Shown here one piece after another: positions 20,790-31,400 of a stretch of DNA of 64,000 nt. Position numbers and translations under genes: made by a program. The notes beneath the pieces are model-generated. The model was given only the letters and a program-made list of their open reading frames with translations, ran no database searches and was not told the DNA's origin. The stretch covers positions 39,070,640 through 39,134,639 of the forward strand of contig NC_081411.1 in NCBI RefSeq assembly GCF_030272615.1, in the 5' to 3' direction. The stretch comes from Cryptomeria japonica. Taxonomy: Eukaryota > Streptophyta > Pinopsida > Cupressales > Cupressaceae. Position 1 is the first letter of the stretch, and each line of letters opens with the position of its first letter.

Positions 20790-21926
20790 AATGAAGAGAA
20801 AGAGCAACAAAGCGAGATGAAAGTGATTAAGTAGTGAAAATAGAGCTTGAAGTGATTTGACAAGGATTCCTTGCATACGATTGAAATTGAAAAGGTATTT
20901 ATTCATGTTCGAGCTATTTTTCATACCCTATTTTTGAATTGACATCATCTGGTGTGGAAACTCCATTGCTAGTAGAGATCATTGATAGGGCAAGGTCAGT
21001 ATTTAAGGAGCATCCATTCAAATAGATAGAAGATTATCTGACTTGATCATTTCCCTCTGTACCATATGGAGTGTTGCATTGCGAGGATATTAGAGCATAT
21101 ATTCACTATAATATCAAAGAGATTGGCAATGCATACATGATATCATTATACACTAAGCATATGATGGATGAGATGGGGAAGTTGGAGCCCTATTTCAAAT
21201 CATTGCAAGACAAGGGTTTTATCCAGTTTGTTTACTTTCCAGTTTTCAATGAACTCGAATGGGTCAAGTATGTCCTGAGCTAAATTCATGATGAGTTTAT
21301 ATGGATAGGTAGACCTCATAAGATCAAAAAGAAAGACATTCAAGTGGTAACCTATTTAAATGCATCTCGTGAAATTCTTGGTCTGAGACATGTCAAGAGA
21401 ACAACAGTGACAGAGATAACCAGATCCCAGCATGATAACCCATCGATGACAATAAATGATATAGTTGAACATGATGTGAGATTTGATTCAATGGTGACAT
21501 GGTATAAGGTGTACTATTCAAACAAACAAAATTCAATATATGGTATTACAATATATATAGCCTATCTGATACTCAAGGAGGACAAGAAATATGATCTATG
21601 TGGAGTACTTCTCAATGAGCTTATGAGCAATCTGAAGAAGATTAAACAAGATAGGAAACGTGTTTTCAAGTTTGGTTCTTTGATTATTTGTTTATCATTT
21701 TACTTTTTGAATGAAATCCCCAGTGTAGGAAAAGTACAATGACCTTATGATAAAGTCGTGGTAGTTCAAATTAAAGAAGGTTTGTAGGGATTGGGTGATG
21801 TAGTTGCACAAAAATTTATGTTGTGGGGTTATTTCAAATAATTTCAAGCTATGATGCAAACAAAAGAGAGGATAACAAAGGATATTGTTGACAAATATGA
21901 GGATACCATTTGTTTCATGGTAGATA
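20790..21926 (+). pseudogene. Copia-2 cargo ORF, 5' half (unknown protein)
   Basis: A possible ATG at 20790 (MKRKSNK) is followed by stops. Better open stretches are 21071-21283 and 21344-21742, and the same frame runs through three stops to the Copia-1b boundary at 21926. It has helical, mixed-charge sequence with the block 'YDLCGVLLNELMSNLKKIKQ' followed by 'GSLIICLSFYFLNEIP'. This resembles the hydrophobic pattern of accessory domains seen in plant transposon-associated proteins and in the L1-1 3' ORF. No enzyme motif seen. Continues in frame at 4443. Confidence 0.6.
21922..21926. repeat. Target-site duplication agata, left of Copia-1b
   Basis: Immediately precedes the LTR start TGTTTG at 21927 and equals 4443-4447. 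Confidence 0.75.
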
Positions 21927-23245
21927 TGTTTGTAATGACTAGAAAGGAAAATAGAGAGGAGGAGGGTGAAACAGTTTTCACCAAATTAAGCATAATCTCA
22001 GTTTTGATCAATTGCAGCAAACAAAAATAATAACAATAATAACAAAACACATAACACCAATATTTTTGACGTATAAAACTTTCTTAAGGGAAAAACCATG
22101 ATGTGAACCTACCCACAATGAGATGATACTTTATGTACTATGTGTAAATATTATAATGGGGAATACACATGCATTCAGGCACACTGCCTAGAGCCCATTG
22201 TTGAAATTATAATGACCCAAATGGCTACAACCCTAGCAAGGTTCACTACCTTACAAAGATGATCAGACTACAATTTGGCAAAGATGAACTATAAAAATAG
22301 TATTTGCTAATGCCTGATGACAATTTCGGTTGAGCTCATATATCTTTGCTTCACCAAACTCTTCTCAATACACCACAACAAAAGATGAATTCAATTGATC
22401 ACACATACACCACTCTCTGATAATGCAGATCAACAACTTCACTTCACTGAACCTCCAATTATATGAATATTACAACCATTTATACAAATCATCAACCTTG
22501 ACTGCAAGTTCAGCCAAGCCCTTAACACCTAATTACAAAATTACATCACATGATACATAAATATACCATTGGACCAATAAAATATCATAAACAACATAGC
22601 ACCACTCGAAATCTCACCAAGATCAACCACAACACATTACATCACCAAATATATCGCATAACACAAAGAGTATCACTGAACCCATAAGATCATAAATAAC
22701 ACTCACAATGATGAATGGAAACCATCAAAATAAATAGGAAATGATTAGGAAACACCAACAAGAATGTTAGAACAATCCACAATAGTTGCACCAACACCAC
22801 TTAATCAAATCTTCATCGATCAACATGCTAACACTCAAGAACACTCAACAACAACTCAGCTATGAAATTTAGCTTGTGGAGCATCAAATCACAAACCATC
22901 TAAAGTGAAAAAACACACAAGCATCCCAAACATTTTCCCCAATCTGCAACACAGGATATGATCATACTAGAGCACAATAGATCAAACAACAATACACTGC
23001 AATATTGAATACTGAAAACTAGTCTCCATACCAGAATCCTCAAGTCGATCAAATCATCACACAGCATCATGGAATCAATAAACAATGAAATATCTCTAGT
23101 TGATTCAGCATAGAAAATAAATAAACAAACAAGATCAACCCGCTACAATCACCAGATCACCAAAATATTTATCTGCAACACCAAAACACAAGAATATGTT
23201 GACATCAATGACAACAACATATCCTGGCAAGAGAAATATCCAACA
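21927..23245 (-). repeat. Copia-1b 3' LTR
   Basis: TGTTTG (21927) to CCAACA (23245), 1319 bp, aligned to 3090-4442. A TATA-like motif lies on the minus strand at 22478-22485. It is clearly more diverged from the other two Copia-1 LTRs (about 18% over a counted stretch) than they are from each other. Confidence 0.9.
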
Positions 23246-23248
23246 ATA

Positions 23249-23258
23249 TCCCCCTTTT
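23249..23258 (-). promoter_or_regulatory. Copia-1b polypurine tract
   Basis: The minus strand reads AAAAGGGGGA immediately upstream of the 3' LTR. Confidence 0.8.
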
Positions 23259-23687
23259 CAACTGATGGTAATATTTGAATGTGAAAAATAATCAATGCAA
23301 AGAAATAAATAAACACCATCAAACTCCAACAAAGTTCCGAAGATAAGGCAAGGCAGTTTTTTCATGCTTCTCTACCCCTTTGATAGAAATGCCAAAGATA
23401 TAAGTTGATCAAGCTTCTCTACTACTAAGAAGGACAATCTCTCCCCCTTAGGATAGACTCATAGCTCTGAACAATACACTGACTACTTTGGTTGAGTAGC
23501 AGCACTAATTCATCAACCCGGATAAGAAGATAAGACTATGAAGTCCATCGAATTGATGCATCTCAATGCACTTAGTTCTCATTAGCAGAGGCAGAAACCC
23601 TAACTTGTCTCTCAAATAAAAAAATGTATCTGCAAGCAAAGGCTTAGTGAAAATATCTGCAATCTGATCCTTTGTAGATACATACTC

Positions 23688-24188
23688 TCATTTAACTTCC
23701 TCATCACTAACTTTCTCCCTCAAGAAATGATACCTAATTGATATACGCTTTGTTTTAGATTGTAGTACTCGATTCTTGTAAATATTAATATCACTTGAAT
23801 TGTCATAGTAAATAATAGTAGGCTCATCATACACAACTCTAATATCTTTCAGTTTCCGCTTCATCAAAACTACTTGAGTATAGTTTCTAGCAGCAACAAT
23901 GTATTCATCTTTAGCAATAGATAGAGATATACCATCTTGTTTCTTCCTTGCCCATGAAACCAAGCTCTTCACCAAAAAGAAAGATCCACTAGTAGTACTC
24001 TTCCAATCATCTACATCACCTACCCAATCAGCATCAGTATAGGCATATAGCATTAAATCATCATTCTTCAGATACCACAACCCATAATCAATAGTTCCAT
24101 TCAAATATCTAAAAATCCTCTTCACAATGATAACATGAGCCTCTTTAGGATCAGCTTGAAATCTTGCACAAAGACATACACCATGCAT
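23688..24188 (-). pseudogene. Copia-1b RNase H
   Basis: The minus frame has 'YTDADWVGDVDDWKSTTSGS' (Asp 1), 'SIAKDEYIVAARNY' (Glu), 'YYDNSSDINIYKN' (Asp) and 'RISIRYHFLREKV'. It is one uninterrupted 166-codon stretch, with a stop separating it from RT at about 24190. Confidence 0.9.
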
Positions 24189-24203
24189 AATATCTAGTCG
24201 AGT

Positions 24204-25157
24204 CTAAGTCAAGTACAACACTCCACCAACAATAGATTTGTACAAGGTCTGATTCACAATCTGAGATTCATCTTGTTTAGACAACTTGCATCCAGTCACC
24301 ATAGGAGTTCCAACAGGTTTAGAATCAGCTAATGCAAATTTATTCAATAGTTCCTTCACATACTTAGATTGAGAAATGAAAATAGCTTTATCAATTTGTG
24401 TAATCTGCAATCGTAAGAAGAATTTCAGCCCACCTATCATGTACATCTCAAATTCCTTTTGCATATCATCAACAAACTTCATACTCAAATGATCATCTCC
24501 TCCACAAATAATATCATCCACAAATACTTCAACAATCAAAATATTATCATTCTTAACTTTAAAGTATAAGTTACTATCTGTAGTACCTTTATAAAATTTC
24601 AACTTCATCAAATACTTATCTAATCTAGCATACCAGGCTCTAGGGGCTTTCTTCAATCCATGAAGTGCTTTCTTCAGTCTGCATACCATGTCTCCTTCAT
24701 CTAATAATCAGAATCCTTCTGGTTTCTCAATGTAGACTTCCTTCTCAAGATCGCCATTCGAAAAGGCTGACTTGACATACATCTGATATACCTTGAAATT
24801 CTTGTAAGTAGCATATGCAAGCAACAATCTAACAACATCAATTACAGCTATAGGAGAAAAAGTTATCTCATAATCAATACCTTCCATCTGAGAGCATCAC
24901 TTGCACACCAATCTTGCTTTGTTTCTTACCACTTCACCAACTTCATTTAGTTTATTCTGGAACACACATTTAGTACCAACCACATTCTTGCCTTTAGGTC
25001 TTGGAACAAGCTCCCATGTGTTGTTCTTCTCAATTAGATTCAACTCTTGCTCCATAAATTTTATCCAATTCCCATCCTTACATGCTTCGACAACATTTTT
25101 AGGTTCAATCTTAAAAAGCAAACATATCTCTTCAACAACAACTCTTCTCCTACTCAT
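24204..25157 (-). pseudogene. Copia-1b reverse transcriptase
   Basis: The N-terminal part is 25157-24897 ([28 protein letters not shown]). The segment 24890-24690 carries 'YQMYVKSAF' in broken frames. The C-terminal part is 24689-24204, with 'GLKKAPRAWYARLDKYL' and the catalytic box 'VFVDDIICGGDD' intact. Stops fall at about 24896 and 24705. Confidence 0.9.
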
Positions 25158-25439
25158 TATACCCTTGTTCTTATCACTAATAATCTAATTCTCAAAATGA
25201 TTCAATTTCACATACCTCAGATTCTTCATATTATTCTGATTCTCAGGCCCTTGAACTTCATCATCGATAGCAATAATATCTATATTAACTATCTCTACCG
25301 AATTATTCTACTTCAAGATCTCAATCTGTGCAGGCTTTGAAACAATATCCTGATCATCAATCTCATATCTCCATGCTCGAATCTACTTTGCATTACATTC
25401 ATCTACCTTCACATTTGCACTTTCGACTATCTTTGTCAA

Positions 25440-26413
25440 CCTCTTATTGTAGCACTGGTAGGCCTTTCTCTTAGTATAATATCTCAAGAGGATTCCTTCA
25501 TTACATCTTGCATCAAAATTTCTTATATCCTCATCTCTTTTGACATAAAATTTCTTCCAAAAACTCTGAAATATCTAACTGTAGGAACATGGCCAAACCA
25601 TAGCTCATTAGGTGTCTTACCGAAATCACCTTTTATATTCTCTGGGTTGAATGTGTAAACATAAATTCTAATAGCTTCTATCCAAAAGGTTTGCACAATA
25701 TTTCCTTTAATCAACATCGTTCTAGCGACATCCAAGATTGTTCTATTTTTCCTTTCAATAACTCCATTTTGTTGAGGGGTTATAAGAGAAGATAAGTATC
25801 TTCTAATTCTATTCCTCTCATAAAATGTATCAAACTCATCAGATGTGAATTCTCCTCCTCTATTAGATCTCACACACTTCAGCTTCAACCCTATCCGAGT
25901 CTACACCATTTCTTTGAATATCTTGAATTTCTTCAATGCTTCCTATTTCTCCCTTAGAAAATTCACCCACATCATTCTAAAGTAGTCATCAATCAGCAAC
26001 ATAAAATACCTATCACCATACATTCTTTTGTCTCTTGTAGGACCACACAAGTGAGTATGCACAAGATTTAACAGTCCATTAGATGTATACAACTTTCTTT
26101 TAAATGATATTCTTGTTTGCTTTCCCAACTAACATTCTTTACATACCGGATTAGACATCTTCACAATCTTAAGGAAATATATAACATCTTGAGTAGAACT
26201 TATCCTTATCATACAGTCAAAATTAACATGGCATGTCCTCCTATGCCACAACCAACTTTCATCTATCTGAGCAATCAAACATTTTTTCTCATGACCATTC
26301 AAGTGAAAGATATCACCTTTAGTCTTAGTCCCTTTTACAATCTCTATAGGAGAGGCATTCAAAATCTTGCATTTACCATTCTTAAATTGTAAATCATATC
26401 CCTTGTCAACCAT
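25440..26413 (-). pseudogene. Copia-1b integrase with zinc region
   Basis: The minus frames 26413-26129 (WHRRTCHVNF...CKEC), 26128-25943 (VHTHLCGPTRDKR; first catalytic Asp is His) and 25888-25523 (RSNRGGEFTSDEF; second Asp is Asn) lead to 'QQNGVIERKNRTI' with Glu kept. The Asn change at 25862-25864 is shared with Copia-1a. Two of three catalytic residues are lost. Confidence 0.9.
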
Positions 26414-26760
26414 CTATCCAACACTCAAAAGATTATGCTTTAAACCTTTAACATATACTTGACATCATCAGTATTATGCTTACCATCAATAAATAGAGAA
26501 CCTCTATCATGAACTACACAAGCTTTATCATCTCCAAATCTCACTATACCACCATCATACCTTTCCATATTCATAAATTTACTTTTATCACATGTCATAT
26601 GATGTGAACAACCACTGTCAATTACCCATTCATATTTCTCTTCAATCTTAGTTGCCTAAGTTTTCTCCTCAACAATGCATCTTGTAGGATTCACTGGTAC
26701 TGGATCATCTTCCTTTATAACAATAAATACAAATTCATCTCCAAAATTCCCATTGTCTGA
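26414..26760 (-). pseudogene. Copia-1b protease region
   Basis: The minus strand near 26590-26640 gives 'WVIDSGCSHHMTCDKSKF' (active site kept). The linker TAG at 26656-26658 is shared with Copia-1a. Open frames are short because of private frame changes near 26455. Confidence 0.78.
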
Positions 26761-26771
26761 TTCCTCATCTA

Positions 26772-27680
26772 TCACACCTTCATCAAGAACATACTAGCAT
26801 CTCTTCTAATTTTTATACTTTCATGCTTATCATACCTAGAAATGGTTTCAGGACACCTATAAGAAAAATGTCCTATCTTATTACAAGAGAAACATTTCAA
26901 AGGTAACTTTCCATCATACTTATCGGTTCCCTTACGCAATCTCCAAGCAATAAGTGATTCACGCTCATCCAACTCTATCTCCTTCTCTTCCATCTCTCTC
27001 GTCTCTCTTTCAAATCTTGAAACCCTAGATGAACTCTCTCTTGGATCATACAATTGCTTTCTAGATATAGAAGCTTTAAATGCAGTCTTAGATTTACCAT
27101 GTGATTCTTCAAATTCACTCAACTCAAATGCAGCTAGCTTACCAACCAACATGTCTCTATTCAAGGCAGTCACACTCTGAATATCATCAATAGAAACAAC
27201 TTTAGCTTTATAAGAAGAAGGAAGGGATCTCAACACCTTAGCAACAATCTCATCTTCCTCAAGAGTTCCACCTACACATCTAATGTTCATAACAAGTTCA
27301 TTCACTTGAGCCATAAAGGATGTTACATTCTCATCTTCTCCCATCTTCAACGTCTCATACTTTCCCTTCGAACACTGAAACTTAGCAACTTTAACTTGTG
27401 CATCTCCTTTATACAAGACCTCTATTTTTTTCCATATCTCATGTGCAGTCTGAAGTCCCATCACATTAGTCATCTCTGATTCGGTCAAGGAACTCAGCAA
27501 TGCTTCCTTAGCCCTTATGTTATGTTTATCTTCCATGATTTCATCAGCAGTAATCGGTCCATTTAGAGGAACACTGCAGAAAGATTTTGTAATCTTCTAA
27601 TAATCTTCTCCAAGACACTTCAAATGAACTTCCATCCAGTCCTTCCATATAGTATAATTATTTACATTAAATATAGGACT
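26772..27680 (-). pseudogene. Copia-1b gag
   Basis: The minus frame 27536-26772 is 254 codons uninterrupted: 'ESEMTNVMGLQTAHEIWKKI', 'GEDENVTSFMAQVNELV', knuckle CFSCNKIGHFSYRC. The N-terminal part (27540-27680) is open except for the TAG at 27597-27599 shared with Copia-1a ('CLGEDY' then stop). It is the best preserved gag of the pair. Confidence 0.9.
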
Positions 27681-27750
27681 CTCCTTCTGTAACACATAAG
27701 TTTTCATCCCAGATCTCCTCAAGTGGTTAAGATTCTTCTGAAGGATCTAG

Positions 27751-27761
27751 CTCTACTACCA
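27751..27761 (-). promoter_or_regulatory. Copia-1b primer binding site
   Basis: The minus strand reads TGGTAGTAGAG next to the LTR, with two changes from the tRNA-Met-type consensus. Confidence 0.75.
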
Positions 27762-27763
27762 CT

Positions 27764-27881
27764 TGTTGGCAACAATAAGGAAGGAAAATTGAGAGGAAGG
27801 GAGTGAATCAGTTTTCACTGGATTAAGTGCAATCTCAATTTTGATCAACTGCAACAAAGAGAAAAAATAATAATAATAGTT
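27764..27881 (-). repeat. Copia-1b 5' LTR, inner piece
   Basis: TGTTGGCAACAATAAGG onward matches 3090 onward of Copia-1a. It stops at the L1-1 insertion; the LTR resumes at 34992. Confidence 0.9.
27867..27881. repeat. L1-1 target-site duplication, left copy
   Basis: ataataataatagtt; partner at 34977-34991 is ataacaataatagtt, 14 of 15 identical. It belongs to the Copia-1b LTR, as shown by the undisturbed sequence of Copia-1a at 3187-3202. Confidence 0.9.
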
Positions 27882-28079
27882 TTTGATAAAGTAAAAACAG
27901 GTTTTAAGGGACCCAAAACCCAATTACATTCAAAAGATATTTAAGAAGGAAACAAAACAAAACAGATGCAAAAGACTGGCAAAAAAACTAGCAGCAGAGA
28001 AAAGGACAACAAGAGGCCAGAAAGAAATTGACCCCAAGCCCAACATTACAAGAAAATTAAAAACTCTTCATGGTTTCCT

Positions 28080-29930
28080 CTGCATTCTGTACCAAGAGCA
28101 TCATTACCTTGGCTACTTCCCTCAATTCAATGTTTTCCTGAACAATCTAACTCTCTTTCATTTTCGTGTCCTTCTCAGTAGTAGCCTGCCTGGTTCTGCG
28201 ACTAGGGGTCTAGTGGCTTAGGCTTGAAGTTAGAGCATCTTCTATAATTACCAGGTTCTTCTCCTAGTTTTTCTTTTCGAGATGATCCACCAACGCATTC
28301 ATATTCTGGGAAGAAACTTTAAGGACCTGGAGGTTGTGGTTCATAAGGCTTTTCAATGCTTTCTCATTACGGGCCATCCGGGCGTTGACATTGTCTTTAT
28401 CCTCCTCCACCTGTTCTTTCATGGTTTTAATAACGTCCTCCAAATGTTTCAGGTTGCCTTTTATCAAATCTTTCTCTAGCCAGTCCTCCATTTCCATTTC
28501 CTCCTCTGCTTCACTATTTTTTGTCTCCTCATTCTATTTCCCAAAGTCAGACATCTTAATCAGCTTATTGATCTTATCTTCCAGCTCCCTTTGCTTACCT
28601 TGCATGCTAGTGATGTTTTCAACAACCCACTTCTGAAAATTGAAGAATTCAAGGGTGCAGTTGTGGGCGGTGTCCAGGATGGTATCCGTAGAGTCCTTGC
28701 TCTGTTCAGTCTCCTTAGCATTAGGGTTATCACCTTCCTTAGGATTCAGAGCCTCATTCTCACTTTCTGAGCCCTTAGGGTTGGAGTGAAGATTCTTAGA
28801 ATTTCCCCCTTCCTCCCCTTCACCATAATTCTCCTCCTTATTAGCTCCATTTCAGTATCAGTGTTCTTATCCTTTCCCTCTTCTTCATCACAATGCACAT
28901 CCTTTTCTTCATGCTCTGTTTCAACCTTCCTTTTTTTATGGGTAGGGGTGCTAGGCTCCCCATTTGAATCAGAATCTTTGCATTTCTCAGATATCTAAGC
29001 ATTGATGATCAAAGGATCATCCTTGGTTTCCCTAGCCTTATCCTTAATATGTTCATAAATAAGTAGAATGAGTCCCTGGTGTGCTAAAGGATAGGAGCTG
29101 GGCTTTTTGGCATGGTCAGCAAGGCTCTCGTTTAGAGAAGAGGCTAAATAGAAGGGCAAGGATATTTTAGCCCCATGGCGGAAGTGGTTCAGGATAGCGA
29201 AATGATAGTTATAATTTTTTGTAAATCTACCATCCACAGTCAAATATTCCATTAAAGCCCTAAGAACTTTTTGCCAGAAAGGCTTTACCTGTTGGGGGGT
29301 GTAGTATGATATGTTGTCCTTCTTCGCCAGGTTTCCCTTCTCTTCCTCCATCTTCAGGAATTTTTGAAAACCTTAGAAGCATACTTCCTATCCCTATAGA
29401 GTTTAGTCCCCTCCATCTTGAGCCCCATGACCTCCGCAATCAAATTTTCATCAATTTGCCAAATCTCCCCAAACAGAGTAGCCCTGTTGTTTCTCCAGCT
29501 TTTAGCGAAACTGTAAGACATAGAGTTTCTACTACCATGGAGCTTCTCCATATAATCAGTGAAGCTGTGTCTATGGAGCCTTCTCCAAAACTTTCTTTCA
29601 TTCTTCTAGTTCTCACACCTAAAGTCTCATTCCTATTTAGGTTACTGCCCATTCTGATTTTTAGGTAAAGATACCCTTTGCTGCAATTCTCAATCCGTCG
29701 ATAAAGCTCTGAAAACTTGTTATTTATTCTTTCCCCATGTAAAGACTCTTTCGCAGTTTTGAGATTGCTATTCATGTCCACACAAACCCATCTATTATTA
29801 CTATTATCTTTCGCACACATATGATCTTGGTTATGATGTTGAGAAACACTCATCATCTGACAGTTAATCCACCCCCAAAATCTATCATTGTTACTCGTTC
29901 CCCATAAATAAATCATGAGATTAGCTTGAT
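28080..29930 (-). pseudogene. L1-1 ORF3, accessory protein downstream of RNase H
   Basis: The minus-strand frames, in order, are 29551-29354 (FGEIWQIDENLIAEVMGLKM), 29351-28995 (PQQVKPFWQKVLRALMEYLT; AKISLPFYLASSLNESLADH; PLAHQGLILLIYEHIKDKA), an acidic/basic stretch (28990-28800) and 28497-28264, a predicted coiled coil (LEDVIKTMKEQVEEDKDNVN). Small frameshifts separate them. The pattern resembles gag-like or 'putative plant transposon' proteins known from plant elements; I see no catalytic motif. It lies inside the element's target duplications, so it travelled with the LINE at least once. Confidence 0.6.
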
Positions 29931-31400
29931 GCATTAAGGCGATAAAAGTATAATTGCTCCTTAATCTCTCGCTTGATGTCATTTTCTCCTATGTATTTGA
30001 CATCCTTCTCCAAATTGACCCCTTCATTAGCAAGGATATCCGCAACCTTATTGCCCTCTCTAAAGGTATGAGTTATAATAATGCTAACATAGTTATTTAG
30101 AATATCTTTAGCTTTTTTAATTAAATTGGCAATATTCTAGGAAACAGAACTAGTACCTTTAAGGGCTTGTATGATGTTTAAAGAGTCCCCTTCGAGCCAA
30201 ATTTTTTTGAATTTGAATTCCTGAGCTAGCTGGAGGCTCTTTAGCATTGCCAGAGCTTCAGCCACATGGTTATTTTGGGTTCCAAAAGGAGAAGCAAAAG
30301 CAGCAATGCAAATTCCTTGAGTATTTCTAATAACTCCCCCTCCACCAGCCTTTCCAGGGTTCCCTTTAGCTACCCCATCAAAATTAACCTTTATCCAGTC
30401 ATAATCAGGAAACCTCCATACAATGTTATCTCTCTTCTTCTTATTGTCTGATCTGTAGACCTTATGTATTAGATTCCATTTAGTAAGGATGTCTTTTTCC
30501 ATATCATTCATATATGTAGCTGACCATTGCTGATTATTCTTGTGAGGAATGTTGATGTTCTCCTTTATAGCCCTGCATATTTTTTCAAAGACCACCTGAG
30601 TATTACACTCAACTTCCCTAAATATCCTATTATTCCTTTCTTTCCAAATGCCCCAACATATCATGGGGAGGGTCAAAGACCACAGGTTCTTGATGGTTTG
30701 GCATTTGGTTGGAAAATTCAATTGCCAGATGATATCCTTGATGCTCTTGTTCATGACCCAGTTAATTTTCCATTTTTCCCACACTTTGCACCAAATATCC
30801 CAGGTGAAGGAGCAGTGGAAAAATAGGTGATCAACTAATTCCCCCTCCTTCTGACAAAGCTCACATTCTATTAGGGAATTTGAAACCCCTTCGGATTAAA
30901 TTGTCAAGAGTAAGGGTGCTATTATGAGAAGAAAGCCAAAAGAAAATGTTGACTTTAAGGATCAGGATGTTGTTCCAAACTTTGCTCCAAATGGGATTGC
31001 TGGTTTGAGAGAAAGTGTTTTTATAGGCAGAAGCAACCGTAAAATCACCTTTAGGATCACTTTTCCAGAGGAAAAAATCATCATGGCTTTTGTTAGGGGA
31101 AAACGACAGCAACTCCTTCTGGAGAGAGGAAAATCTAGAATGGAGGTCATCAAGTCTAACCCACTTATTCTCCTTCCAATAGTCACATACCATAAGCCCA
31201 AACCTCCTTTTACACTCTTCAATAATTTGACTATTGTTTTGATCATAAAGGGCTTCATTCTTCATCCAGGGGTCTTCCCAAAACCTTATTCTGTCACCTT
31301 TTCCAAGGACCCATCCAGCCCCAACTTTTGCCACTTTTATGGATTTGGTAATACTATTCCAGATGAAGGATCCAACAGGGATATCTTCAGAGTTAATTAT
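29931..31400 (-). pseudogene. L1-1 ORF2 C-terminus: zf-RVT and RNase H
   Basis: zf-RVT: 'WGIW'-type region and 'NPIWSKVWNNILILKVNIFF' (31334-30861), then 'ECELCQKEGELVDHLFFHCS' near 30830-30880. RNase H: 'VNFDGVAKGNPGKAGGGGVI' (Asp 1), 'HVAEALAM' (Glu) and 'IWLEGDSLNIIQA' (Asp) in 30784-30137. After one stop, 'HTFREGNKVADILANEG' (last Asp) runs to about 29935. All four catalytic positions remain. RNase H in an L1 is a plant-lineage trait. Confidence 0.9.

Larger units (their letters stand above)
19320..21926 (+). mobile_element. Copia-2, 5' part of a cargo-bearing copia derivative
   Basis: Begins with a few bases of LTR end (ccaaca at about 19334), a decayed primer site (tcatatcagatctta, compare TGGTATCAGAGCTTA), then gag and an unknown ORF, interrupted at 21926 by the Copia-1b LTR. 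Its logical 3' half in the same frame is at 4443-5620 of the window, i.e. upstream, which implies a duplicated locus. No protease, integrase or RT is present between gag and the RNase H tail. Confidence 0.7.
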
